Assembly (NCBI GenBank): GCA_002861535.1
Contig: PHFO01000009.1
Coordinates: forward strand, 1 to 34,580
Direction of reading: 5' to 3'
DNA: 34,580 nucleotides
Origin: Cyanobacteria bacterium M5B4
GTDB lineage: Bacteria; Cyanobacteriota; Cyanobacteriia; Pseudanabaenales; Pseudanabaenaceae
How positions within the stretch are numbered: position 1 is the first letter of the stretch; every line of letters begins with the position of its first letter. Below the pieces are notes generated by a model that saw only the letters and a program-made list of their open reading frames with translations, was not told where the DNA came from and did no database searches. The position numbers were made by a program, and so were the translations under genes. Below, one piece after another: positions 18,739 to 27,108 of the stretch.

Positions 18739-20309
18739 CTAGCCTTGTTTTTTCATCAAGCCATACTCTAGGGCATCTACAAGGGCAAGACTGGAGGCGG
18801 CGATGATGTTACTGGAAACCCCTACCGTTGTCCACCGATCGGTGCCGTTACTCGATTCAATTAAGACCCTAGTCTGGGCATTCGTCCCGGCATTACTGTT
18901 CAGTATGCGCACTTTGTAGTCAGTCAAATGAAACCGATCGATGGCAGGATAGAAGGTCACTAGAGCTTTGCGCAAGGCTTGATCGAGAGCAGATACAGGT
19001 CCATTTCCTTCTGCCGCTGTCAATTTTTCTTCATTGAGCACCACCACTTTAACCGTGGCAAGGGCAGTCAGATTACCGTTGTGCTCCCCCTGACAATGTA
19101 CCTGAAAGTCTTGCAACCGGAAGAAAGAGGGACGCTGTCCCAAAGCCTCTCGCATCAGCAATTCAAAGCTAGCTTCAGCAGCTTCAAATTGATAACCAAT
19201 CTGCTCCAACTCTTTCATTTTTTGTAGGATGGTTCGGCAAGCCTGGTCTTCCTTCTTTAACTCCACCCCAAATGCCCTCGCCTTCGCTAACACATTACTT
19301 AAACCAGACTGCTCGGAAATAACAATGCGGCGCTCATTGCCTACTAATTCGGGCGCAATATGTTCGTAGGTCTGGGGATTGCGCTCGACGGCGCTGACAT
19401 GAACTCCCCCCTTGTGGGCAAAGGCAGACAATCCCACAAAAGGAGCGTGTTCATCAGGGGCAAGATTGACGATTTCGCTGATTTCCCGCGCGGTACTGGT
19501 CAAAAGTGATAACCGATCGTTGCCAACACATTCATAGCCCATTTTCAACTGCAAAACTGGCAGCAAAGAGCAAAGATTGGCATTGCCACAGCGCTCCCCA
19601 TAGCCATTGATCGTCCCTTGAATCATGGTGCAACCCGCTGTTACCGCCCCGATCGTGTTTGCTACTGCCAAGCCGCAATCATTATGAGTATGAATACCTA
19701 AAGGCGTGGTAATACCGTTCCTAGCTAAAAAATGTTTCACCTCCCCCACGATCGTGCTAATTTCCTGGGGCAGAGTACCACCGTTAGTATCACACAACAC
19801 TAGCCATTGCGCCCCGCTAGTCGCCGCTGTCTGCAGAGTAGAGAGGGCATAATCAGGATTTTGTTTATAGCCATCAAACCAATGTTCGGCATCGTAAATT
19901 ACCTGACGCGATCGGGACTGCAAAAAACGATCGTGTCTGCAATCATCGCCAAATTTTCCTCCAGGGTAGTGCGCAACCCTTCCGTCACCTGTAAATCCCA
20001 GGATTTGCCAAAAATTGTCACCCATTTGGTATTAGCCGCTAAAATCGGCACCAGCATTGGATCAGAACTAGCCTGCAATCCAGCTTTGCGGGTAGAACAG
20101 AACGCCACCAGTTGGCTATGGGAGAGGGGAGGAAGTCGGCGAAAAAACTCCCCATCCTTAGGATTAGCACCGGGCCAACCCCCTTCAATAAAATCTACGC
20201 CCAACCGATCGAGGAGGTAGGCAATTCTCAGTTTATCTTCAATGGAAAGAGCCAGCCCCTCCGTCTGGGAACCATCCCTGAGGGTTGTGTCATAGATTGT
20301 GAGATTCAT
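18739..20309 (-). CDS. cimA: (R)-citramalate synthase CimA, frameshifted
   Basis: Condenses pyruvate and acetyl-CoA to citramalate, opening the threonine-independent route to isoleucine. The N-terminal frame (from ATG 20309) has IYDTTLRDGSQTEGLALSIE and DFIEGGWPGANPKDGEFF; the second frame resumes LQSRSRQVIYDAEHWFDGYK, with CDTNGGTLPQEI, GIHTHNDCGLAVANT (metal-binding HxH) and GTINGYGERCGNANL. The C-terminal LeuA-type regulatory domain follows (about residues 390-523), including TDYKVRILNSNAGTNAQTRV. One T missing from the minus-strand run at 19922-19927 splits the frame; the restored length is about 523 residues, near the family norm. The DxR and HxH motifs are intact. The EGGWPGANPKD block favours citramalate synthase over 2-isopropylmalate synthase. 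Confidence 0.93.
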
Positions 20310-20348
20310 AGTCTATCTAGCAATAATGCCTATTTTATCTCCTCTTAC

Positions 20349-20373
20349 AGGACTTACGTTAAGGGATTGAGGG
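20349..20373. repeat. Copy of the AGGACTTACG-containing element
   Basis: AGGACTTACGTTAAGGGATTGAGGG in the gap between cimA and the porin terminator resembles AGGACTTACGCTGAGG at 13314-13329. The two copies share the first 11 bases apart from one change. I see no ORF or hairpin here. Confidence 0.35.
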
Positions 20374-20400
20374 ATGTGCTTGGCAGAGTGGAATAATAAC

Positions 20401-20422
20401 AAAAAAGCCCCCCGCAGGAGGC
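20401..20422 (-). terminator. Rho-independent terminator of the porin gene
   Basis: On the minus strand, GCCTCC-TGC-GGGGGGC followed by TTTTTT forms a GC-rich stem with one G-U pair and an ideal U-tract. It lies 26 bp downstream of the porin stop codon. Confidence 0.8.
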
Positions 20423-20447
20423 ATTTCAACTGAATTTGTCCTAGTTC

Positions 20448-22073
20448 CTAGAAGGAGAAGGTGGTACGCAAAGCACCAACAACGATCGTGTCGTTACTGC
20501 TATTGTTGTTAGGATTGAACACAAAGAACACACCAGGCTGGATATTGATGTTGCGAGATACGCGATAGCGATAGAACACTTCCAGGTTATAGGAAGTAGC
20601 GTTAGAGTCAGGGTTAGTAGCCAGGCTGGTGCTCGTTACGCGGGGAGGCTGACCAAAGGCGATCGCACCCAAGTTACCAGAACCAAACAAATCGGGGAAG
20701 GTCAAGTTAACTGCCCAGCTTAGGAGGTCAGCAGTAGCACCACGGTTAGGACCAGCTTCAGAGCGGGCATTGACAAAGCTGACGTTACCACCTAGAGCAA
20801 AGCTCTTAGCAATTCCCCAGTCAAAGGCAAAGCCATACCGATCGGAAGAAGTATCTTGGTTGAAGGGGTTGGCCGCAAAACTGGAACTAGTGGAAGAAGT
20901 CAGGTTGACACCGCGAGCATCAAAGGCACGAGCATAAACTGCACTCAGCTTCAAATCCTTAGTCGGTTTGAACAACAGCTGCACTGCAGCAGTGTAGTCG
21001 CCGTTAGTTAAACCAGCCTGTCCTACAGGATTTGATGCCGTAGAACCAGGAGCTAGGTAGGCAAGATTGATGTTAAACTGCTCGCTTGCCTTGAATTGCA
21101 AACCTACCCCTGCACCTTCCGCACCACGGAAAACTAGAGGGTCGTAGCGATGGAACCGAGATAGGAAACCAGTATCTGAACTAGCAGCACGGTTGATAGG
21201 ATCAAACACATCGTCAAAGTCCAGACCGTTCACCCCAACAAAAGCAGTGATATTGTTACCGATGGGGAAGCGGTAGAACAGGTCATCAATAACAAAGTTG
21301 CCAGAAGTATCACCATCAAAACCTAAGCGGGCCATGTTGGTACCCACGGTGGTGCTGTTAAACCCAGTCACATTATTAAATTGCAGACGGGTTCTCAACA
21401 AATCCTTGCCAGTAAAGCTGGTGTTAAAGTTAAGCCGTACCCGTGCCCCAATCACAAAGTTGGAACTCTTACCCTTGCCTACAGTTCCGCCTGCGGCGCT
21501 AGTAGCAAAGGCAGGGACAAATTGAACGGTAGCGGCTAACTTAGTGGTGGTAGAAAACTGTTGCTTCTCCAGAGTTGCTACTTTGTTTTCCAGGGCATCT
21601 ACCCTACCCTTAATGGCAGCTAATTCTGCCGCAAATTCTTCTTGCAGGCGTTGCAGGGTAGCCAAATCTTCCTTGCTTACCTTGTCTGCCAAACCAGCGG
21701 AAATTACTTCGTTGATCTTGTCTAAACAGGCGTTCAAACCAGCGGCAAATTCAAAACGGGTGGTAGCTCTCTGTCCGCGGAAAGTCCGATCGGGGTAACC
21801 TTCAATACAACCGTAGCGCTCTACCAGGGATTGCAACGCTCCAAAAGCCCAGTCTGTAGGCTGTACGTCGCTTAATTCAGATACGGAAGTTACTTGGGAT
21901 ACATTGCCAGCCTTGGGGCGGCTCAGGGGATCGCTGCCGATGCTGCGAATCAAAATCGAGTCATTGTTTTGGGCAACATTGTTAGTCTTAGGCTCTGCCC
22001 CTGCTTGGGACGCTGCCATCGCAGTGTAAGCCATTACCAAAGATGTTGCGGTTAAAAGTGTTAGTCTTGCCAT
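20448..22073 (-). CDS. Iron uptake porin (SLH domain plus OprB-type beta-barrel)
   Basis: Cyanobacterial outer-membrane porin of 541 residues with the ATG at 22073. A signal peptide (MARLTLLTATSLVMAYTAMA) leads to an S-layer-homology domain (VTSVSELSDVQPTDWAFGAL, then YPDRTFRGQRATTRFEFAAG), a short coiled coil (LQRLQEEFAAELAAIKGRVD, NKVATLEKQ) and a long beta-barrel of alternating hydrophobic strands ending in ALRTTFSF. The terminal Phe is typical of outer-membrane proteins. SLH domains tether such porins to the peptidoglycan. Homologs are linked to iron and inorganic ion uptake; the substrate here is inferred. A strong GGAGG 7 bases upstream sets this start rather than an upstream ATG at 22094. 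Confidence 0.93.
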   Translation of the reverse strand: MARLTLLTATSLVMAYTAMAASQAGAEPKTNNVAQNNDSILIRSIGSDPLSRPKAGNVSQVTSVSELSDVQPTDWAFGALQSLVERYGCIEGYPDRTFRGQRATTRFEFAAGLNACLDKINEVISAGLADKVSKEDLATLQRLQEEFAAELAAIKGRVDALENKVATLEKQQFSTTTKLAATVQFVPAFATSAAGGTVGKGKSSNFVIGARVRLNFNTSFTGKDLLRTRLQFNNVTGFNSTTVGTNMARLGFDGDTSGNFVIDDLFYRFPIGNNITAFVGVNGLDFDDVFDPINRAASSDTGFLSRFHRYDPLVFRGAEGAGVGLQFKASEQFNINLAYLAPGSTASNPVGQAGLTNGDYTAAVQLLFKPTKDLKLSAVYARAFDARGVNLTSSTSSSFAANPFNQDTSSDRYGFAFDWGIAKSFALGGNVSFVNARSEAGPNRGATADLLSWAVNLTFPDLFGSGNLGAIAFGQPPRVTSTSLATNPDSNATSYNLEVFYRYRVSRNINIQPGVFFVFNPNNNSSNDTIVVGALRTTFSF

Positions 22074-22080
22074 CTTTACT

Positions 22081-22085
22081 CCTCC
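22081..22085 (-). promoter_or_regulatory. Ribosome binding site GGAGG of the porin
   Basis: GGAGG lies 7 bases before ATG 22073 on the minus strand. It falls inside the codons that an upstream start at 22094 would use, so it decides the start site. Confidence 0.75.
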
Positions 22086-22298
22086 ATTCCTCACACCGTA
22101 TTAGTCTATCTAAAAACCAGATACTTTGCAAGGTTAACCATTTACCAGTCTTAGTGTAGCAGAACGATCGGCATATGCTCAAATATTCTGATACGTCTAT
22201 CCATTAACTGGGTTGTTGACTATATTATTAGGTATCCACAGTGCCGATCGCGGGAGTATGGTTTGTGGTATCTGTAATTATTTAGCTTGGATGGTTGC

Positions 22299-24446
22299 AT
22301 GGAGTTTTCAATTACTCATTTATTAGAGGCTTGTTCGGAGGATAAGTTAGTCGCCCCAAAATTCCTAGAAAAAAAGTTGGGCATTGAGTCGGAGGATGGG
22401 GTTAGTGATTTACAAATTGTCCTAGATGCCCTGGAGAAGTCCGGTATTTTGGAGAAGGACAAGGGCAAGTACCGCCGTGTATCGGAAGATGGTTTGATTG
22501 AGGGCAGGTTGCGTTGTTCCAGTAAGGGCTATTGTTTTGCCATCCAGGAGGGGGAAGGGGCAGAGGTAATTTACATCCGCGAAAATAAGCTCAGCTCCGC
22601 CTGGAATGGGGATAAGGTGCTGGTTAAGGTGACTAAGGACGGAATGCGCCGCCGGAATCCTGAGGGAGAGGTGAGGTTGGTGGTGGAGCGGGCTAATAAC
22701 CGCATTTTGGCGCGGGTAAAGGCAACGCCCCAGGGTTATCGGGCAGTTCCCCTCGATAATCGCTTGAATGTGGAATTGGAATTGCTGCCCACGGAGGGGC
22801 TGGCGATCGCCCCCGATCGGTTGGTGCATTTAGAAATTGTCCGCTATGCCCTAGGTAATCTTGCGCCCTTAGCGAGAGTGACGCGGATTTTGGGGATGGA
22901 TGACTCTACAAGCGAAGAGCAGGAACTGGTGCGGTGTAAGCATAATTTACCCGATCGGTTTAGCCCGGAGGTTTTGACTCTAGCAAGGGATTTGACCCCT
23001 ACCCCCCTCGGCATAGATCGCGTCGATTGCCGCAGTCAGCGGGTAGTACAAATTGGCAAAGCCCTGATTTCTTTGGAGCAGGAACCCCTGGGGTGGGTGA
23101 TTGGGGTGCATATTCCCGATGTAGCTTCCTATATTGCCCCCGACTCGCCTCTGGATCAGTTGGCAAGGGCGCGGGGGCGCTCCTACTGGCTGGGAGAACA
23201 AGTGGTGCCGATGTTGCCTCCCCTGGCTTGCTGGCAACAACCCGATCGGCTTTGTATTTCGGTATTTATGCACCTGACGGAGGCGGGAGAGTTACATTCC
23301 TTTACCATTCAACCCACGATCGTGGAAGTGTCCCTGCCCAGAGAAGATGACCCTACCATCAAGCGCATCTATGATTCCGCCCGATCGGTGGAGGCTTACT
23401 TGGCACCGGTGATAGTGGATTTAGACATTACTTGGGGGGATGAGGGGGATGACGGGGTTCTGGGTGTAATCATTACCAAGTCTCCCCTGCGGGCGATGGT
23501 ATCCCGACTGCTGATCATGGCAAATCGGGCTGTTGCTCTGCACTTTAAGGCGCTGAGCCTGCCTGGTATTTTTTACTACCAACCAGAACCAGACCCCGAT
23601 CGGATGACAGACTGGCAAAATTTATTGGCAGAGTTGAAAGTCTCCCCTCCGGAAATCCGCCGTTACCTCGGCAACTTTGACCAGGTTGATACCCCCGCCC
23701 GTCAAGACATTTTGAAGCAGTTATTCTTGAGCCTCCTGCGCCAAGGAGAACACAGCCTCCAGCCCCTCTCCCACTTTGCCCTGATGCTTGCTGGCAGAGA
23801 TACCCCCTACTGCCACAGCGTTCTGCCCAACCATCGTTACAGCGACCTACTCAACCAGCGTCTCCTCCTCCTGTTATTCCAGGAAGGCAGGGACCGCCGT
23901 AGCAGCCGATCGAAGGAAGGAGTCGATCTGTGTAGTTCCAAATGCCATGGACAGATCAGTTGGAGCGTTTTACCGCCAGAAACAGAACGCCAATTCCGCA
24001 ATCTCGTGGAGGCATTATTACCCAATCTCAATCACCAAGAGCATTTAGCCTACCGCAGTGCCCTAGACCTGGAAGGGCTGAGGAAAATTGCCCTCGTCCA
24101 GCCCCATCTGGGCAAAAATCTCTACGGCATGATTACCGCTGTGCAGAAATACCGATTTTTTGTCACCCTGGAAGACTCCCTGGCAGAGGGTCTAGTCCAT
24201 GTCAGCTCCCTTAAGGATGACTGGTATGAATTTCATCAAAACCCCAATAATAAGCGGGGGCGGGCATTGATCGGCAAACGATCGGGTAAGCAATATGCCA
24301 TCGGCGATCGGATTGAGGTGCAGGTGCGGGGAGTAGACTACTACCGACAACAAATCGACCTGGGGATCGTGCGTAACGGCATAGTCACCGAGCCTAGTGA
24401 GAGCGAAGAAGAAGATTACGACCCCGAAGAAATATTAGATGAGTAG
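22299..24446 (+). CDS. RNB-family (RNase II/R-like) protein with degenerate active site
   Basis: A 715-residue protein with an N-terminal winged-helix/cold-shock region (about 1-200), an RNB domain (about 225-600) and a C-terminal S1 domain (about 610-700, NLYGMITAVQKYRFFVTLED, then GLVHVSSL), ending in an acidic tail. The RNB catalytic block, normally ID-P-D-A-x-D-x-DD, reads GIDRVDCRSQRVVQIGKALI (from about residue 238): the first two Asp remain, but the other two or three metal ligands are Ser, Arg and Val. The usual FTSPIRRYxDL block reads HSVLPNHRYSDL. The fold is kept (LGWVIGVHIPDVASYI, LIMANRAVA, DTPYCHS) while catalysis is probably lost. ATG 22299 is chosen because the TTG upstream adds only four codons. 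RNA binding is inferred. Confidence 0.85.
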   Translation: MEFSITHLLEACSEDKLVAPKFLEKKLGIESEDGVSDLQIVLDALEKSGILEKDKGKYRRVSEDGLIEGRLRCSSKGYCFAIQEGEGAEVIYIRENKLSSAWNGDKVLVKVTKDGMRRRNPEGEVRLVVERANNRILARVKATPQGYRAVPLDNRLNVELELLPTEGLAIAPDRLVHLEIVRYALGNLAPLARVTRILGMDDSTSEEQELVRCKHNLPDRFSPEVLTLARDLTPTPLGIDRVDCRSQRVVQIGKALISLEQEPLGWVIGVHIPDVASYIAPDSPLDQLARARGRSYWLGEQVVPMLPPLACWQQPDRLCISVFMHLTEAGELHSFTIQPTIVEVSLPREDDPTIKRIYDSARSVEAYLAPVIVDLDITWGDEGDDGVLGVIITKSPLRAMVSRLLIMANRAVALHFKALSLPGIFYYQPEPDPDRMTDWQNLLAELKVSPPEIRRYLGNFDQVDTPARQDILKQLFLSLLRQGEHSLQPLSHFALMLAGRDTPYCHSVLPNHRYSDLLNQRLLLLLFQEGRDRRSSRSKEGVDLCSSKCHGQISWSVLPPETERQFRNLVEALLPNLNHQEHLAYRSALDLEGLRKIALVQPHLGKNLYGMITAVQKYRFFVTLEDSLAEGLVHVSSLKDDWYEFHQNPNNKRGRALIGKRSGKQYAIGDRIEVQVRGVDYYRQQIDLGIVRNGIVTEPSESEEEDYDPEEILDE

Positions 24447-24503
24447 CAACAAAGACTGATACAATGCTTGCAACCAACAGTGCATCACTTTTACCCTTCT
24501 GCT

Positions 24504-25013
24504 ATGAATAACCCGGACCTGTTAGTGGAAATTAGTGCGGATGCTGAGCCAATTCCTGTATCTACGTCAGTGATTGCTGAGGAAATCCAAAAACTAACCC
24601 TAGTTGCCCAGCAAGCGGGGCAGGAGCTAGATGAAATTACCTTTGCCACCAAATTTAACAGGGAGGGAAGGCTGATTTTATCGCCCCAAGCAATTAGCCT
24701 CAAATTTCGCCGCCCTGGTATGGTTGCCCTTCCTGCTACTACTAATGCTGTTGCCCCTGCTAGCCCCCCGATCGCTACAGATATTTACGCTAACCTCCGA
24801 TCGGCGCTAGGACAGTCTGACTGGAAACAAGCAAATCAAGAAACCTGGAATTTATTATGTCTAGGTCTGAAAAAGGCTCCGGGTAGTAAAATTTCGCGGG
24901 ATGAAATCACCAAACTGCCCTGCGAAATGTTGCAAAAAATCGATCGTCTCTGGCAAGACCACAGTCAAGGTAAGTTCGGCTTTAGTATCCAGCAACAACT
25001 GTACAGACGTTAG
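24504..25013 (+). CDS. GUN4-domain protein, short
   Basis: From ATG 24504 the protein is 169 residues (a TTG at 24468 would add 12). Residues 1-70 (LLVEISADAEPIPVSTSVIA, IQKLTLVAQQAGQELDEITF) are unassigned. Residues about 90-169 resemble the GUN4 core: YANLRSALGQSDWKQANQET, LPCEMLQKIDRLW and SQGKFGFSIQQQLY. Canonical GUN4 continues after FGFS with another 40-50 residues including a conserved W and the end of the tetrapyrrole pocket; here the stop follows QQQLYRR. GUN4 binds protoporphyrin or Mg-protoporphyrin and stimulates Mg-chelatase; short paralogs are of unknown role. The Hpt gene starts 11 bp after its stop, so the two are probably cotranscribed. Confidence 0.72.
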   Translation: MNNPDLLVEISADAEPIPVSTSVIAEEIQKLTLVAQQAGQELDEITFATKFNREGRLILSPQAISLKFRRPGMVALPATTNAVAPASPPIATDIYANLRSALGQSDWKQANQETWNLLCLGLKKAPGSKISRDEITKLPCEMLQKIDRLWQDHSQGKFGFSIQQQLYRR

Positions 25014-25024
25014 GGGAAAATCTT

Positions 25025-26113
25025 ATGAGTAATGACCAGATTTTAGTTTACTTCATCGATGAAGCGAAGGAACACCTGCAAACGATCGAACGCGGCTTAA
25101 TGGACATTGAAGGGATGCTGGCGGATGAAGAATCTATCAACGAGGTCTTTCGGGCAGCCCACTCCATCAAGGGGGGAGCCGCTATGCTTACCCTCAAAGG
25201 CATTCAACACATCTCCCACAAACTAGAAGATTACTTCAAAGTCCTCAAAGAACACCGCGACTTACCAATTGATAAGGAGTTACAAAGTTTGTTTCTCCAG
25301 GGGTTCGACAAATTACAAGACCTCTTAATCGAATTACAAAGCCCAACGGGATTGACTGAAGCCAAAGAACAGGAAGTTTTGCGGGATGCTGAACCCATCT
25401 TCGACCTCCTCAAGCAACACCTGGATGCCGTTTTAAGCGGCAGTGCCGCCCCTGTTGCTCAGGAAACTACTCAAACCAAGGCAGTAGAAACCAAGAATAA
25501 GCTGGCAGTGTTCCAGCGGGAAGTAACAGAAAAATTACGGGCAATGTTGCAGTGCTTCAAACAACCCGATCGTCCCAATAGTCGCAATGAACTGCAAAAA
25601 CTCTGTGACCAGCTCCTGCACTACGGCGAAGAATTTGACCTGCCTCAATGGAACGAGTTGATCCGAGCAGCGCGTTTGGCAGTAACAAATCTTAACAACC
25701 AGTATCGAGATTTAGCCCCAATTGTGATTCGGGAGATCAAGCAGGCTCAGGATATGGTAGTAGCAAATCGCACCTTAGAGATCAAAGTTTCGCCGCAAAT
25801 GCGGAGTTTAGCTCCCAACGACTTCTTTAATCCGATGGCACGCTCCCAAGACGAGGACATCAGCACCTTCTTTAACATTGTGGAAGACCCGCCAGAAGTG
25901 GAAAAATGGAAGGAATTTGCCAAAACGATCGGGTGGTTGAGAGGTCCAGAATGGATTACAGATGAGAAGATCGACTATTCTCTCAATGCGCCTGCGGGAC
26001 ACTTGCCTGCCCCCCTGTGGCTAGAGCAATGGCATAAGCCCAAGGATAAGAAGGCAGAACTTCTGCGTAAGGAGTACGATGCTTTTATAAATCGTATTCA
26101 GGAATGTAACTAG
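25025..26113 (+). CDS. Hpt-domain phosphotransfer protein (CheA N-terminus-like)
   Basis: A 362-residue protein with an N-terminal Hpt domain: FIDEAKEHLQTIERGLMDIE, then VFRAAHSIKGGAAMLTLKGI, where His46 in AAHSIKGG is the phosphoacceptor of CheA/PilL-type Hpt domains. HISHKLEDYFKVLKE completes the bundle. The rest (residues about 150-362) has no histidine kinase or receiver domain; it is helical (LQKLCDQLLHYGEEFDLPQW) with an unrecognised C-terminus containing WLRGPEWITDEKIDYSLNAP. Some cyanobacteria split CheA-like PilL into an Hpt part and a kinase part, so this could be the Hpt half of such a system, or a phosphorelay intermediate. The gene starts 11 bp after the GUN4-domain gene and ends 4 bp into the opposed DUF1830 gene. 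Confidence 0.8.
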   Translation: MSNDQILVYFIDEAKEHLQTIERGLMDIEGMLADEESINEVFRAAHSIKGGAAMLTLKGIQHISHKLEDYFKVLKEHRDLPIDKELQSLFLQGFDKLQDLLIELQSPTGLTEAKEQEVLRDAEPIFDLLKQHLDAVLSGSAAPVAQETTQTKAVETKNKLAVFQREVTEKLRAMLQCFKQPDRPNSRNELQKLCDQLLHYGEEFDLPQWNELIRAARLAVTNLNNQYRDLAPIVIREIKQAQDMVVANRTLEIKVSPQMRSLAPNDFFNPMARSQDEDISTFFNIVEDPPEVEKWKEFAKTIGWLRGPEWITDEKIDYSLNAPAGHLPAPLWLEQWHKPKDKKAELLRKEYDAFINRIQECN

Positions 26114-26412
26114 GCAGAGATAGGGATAAGAGGAACCCATTCTGGTGTGTCTGGGATTTCCTCTTTAACTTCCAACTCACTACAGGGAATTGTATCGGAG
26201 AGGATGGAACTAGCGATCGTGCCGGTATGAACTTCTAAAAGACTACCTATCACAGCCTTAAAAATCAGGCGTTGCCCAGGGAAAATGACCCGTTCAAAGT
26301 ACCAGTTGGGGATATTAGTAATGCGGATAATTTGCACTTTACTGGTAGCATTAACGTAGAGACAGGTAATTTCTGCCTCATTCTTGGGCACGGGATCAAA
26401 AATCTGTGTCAT
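26110..26412 (-). CDS. DUF1830 family protein
   Basis: A 100-residue soluble protein recognised by ITCLYVNATSKVQIIRITNI, then NWYFERVIFPGQRLIFKA and IASSILSDTIPCSELEV, the hallmark of cyanobacterial DUF1830. No function is known. Its stop overlaps the Hpt gene stop tail-to-tail. Confidence 0.85.
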   Translation of the reverse strand: MTQIFDPVPKNEAEITCLYVNATSKVQIIRITNIPNWYFERVIFPGQRLIFKAVIGSLLEVHTGTIASSILSDTIPCSELEVKEEIPDTPEWVPLIPISA

Positions 26413-26495
26413 AAATAAACATTGCTATCTCTACAAGTTGTGACCCAAACTTAGCAAAAACTCTGGCAATCGTCTGTAACGACTTTTACCGATAC

Positions 26496-26840
26496 TCAGT
26501 CAAATTTTGCCCCTTCTAAATGGGCATGGTCTAGTTTAGCCAAAGTGAGGTCGGCATGACGGAGATCGGCATCCCGTAAATTAGCGCGGCTGAGGTCTGC
26601 CCTGGTCAGGATTGCTCCCCTTAAATCCGCCCCTTCCAAGTTGGCGTTAGATAGGTCTGTCCAACCCAAATCTGCCCCCCTCAGATCGGCATGGGAAAAG
26701 TCAGCATGACAGAGGATCGATTCACTCAAATCGATGCCATGCAAACAACAATGGGCAAAATTGCCGCGATGAAATTTACTCTGTTCAAAGTTGCGCTCGC
26801 CCCGATTATACCGATCGATTAAATTTTGGATACTCAGCAT
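26496..26840 (-). CDS. Pentapeptide repeat protein
   Basis: A 114-residue protein whose body is tandem A(D/N)LxX pentapeptides (ADFSHADLRGADLGWTDLSN, then ANLEGADLRGAILTRADLSR), predicted to fold as a right-handed beta-helix. A short N-terminal helix (MLSIQNLIDRYNRGERNFEQ) precedes about 15 repeats. Such proteins are abundant in cyanobacteria and mostly of unknown role; there is no sign of membrane segments or a partner domain. It lies 139 bp upstream of rpmJ, divergently. Confidence 0.92.
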   Translation of the reverse strand: MLSIQNLIDRYNRGERNFEQSKFHRGNFAHCCLHGIDLSESILCHADFSHADLRGADLGWTDLSNANLEGADLRGAILTRADLSRANLRDADLRHADLTLAKLDHAHLEGAKFD

Positions 26841-26979
26841 AAGTTCATCTCGATTGGATTGCCACCTATAATAGCGTCTGGCTTTTACCGTCGTTCCCCG
26901 AACAAAATGATTTTACTCGGCAATATCTATTTCATGAATTCTATGATAGTGTAATTAATTGTGTCTAAAGCCTAGTAGT

Positions 26980-27105
26980 ATGAAAGTTGTTAGTTCTCTC
27001 AAGTCTGTAAAGAAGCGCCACCCGGACTGCAAGGTAGTGCGTCGGCGGGGGAAGGTTTATGTAATTTGTAAGACTAACCCCAAATTTAAGGCAAGACAGG
27101 GGTAG
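26980..27105 (+). CDS. rpmJ: Ribosomal protein bL36, type B (RpmJ)
   Basis: A 41-residue ribosomal protein: [20 protein letters not shown] followed by a basic [20 protein letters not shown] segment. This is the B-type L36 (YkgO-like) of the large subunit, with two cysteines instead of the full zinc-binding set. In many bacteria it is the zinc-sparing paralog of the rpmJ in the main ribosomal operon. The HerA-like ATPase gene begins 3 bp after its stop, so the two are probably cotranscribed. Confidence 0.96.
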   Translation: MKVVSSLKSVKKRHPDCKVVRRRGKVYVICKTNPKFKARQG

Positions 27106-27108
27106 GTT

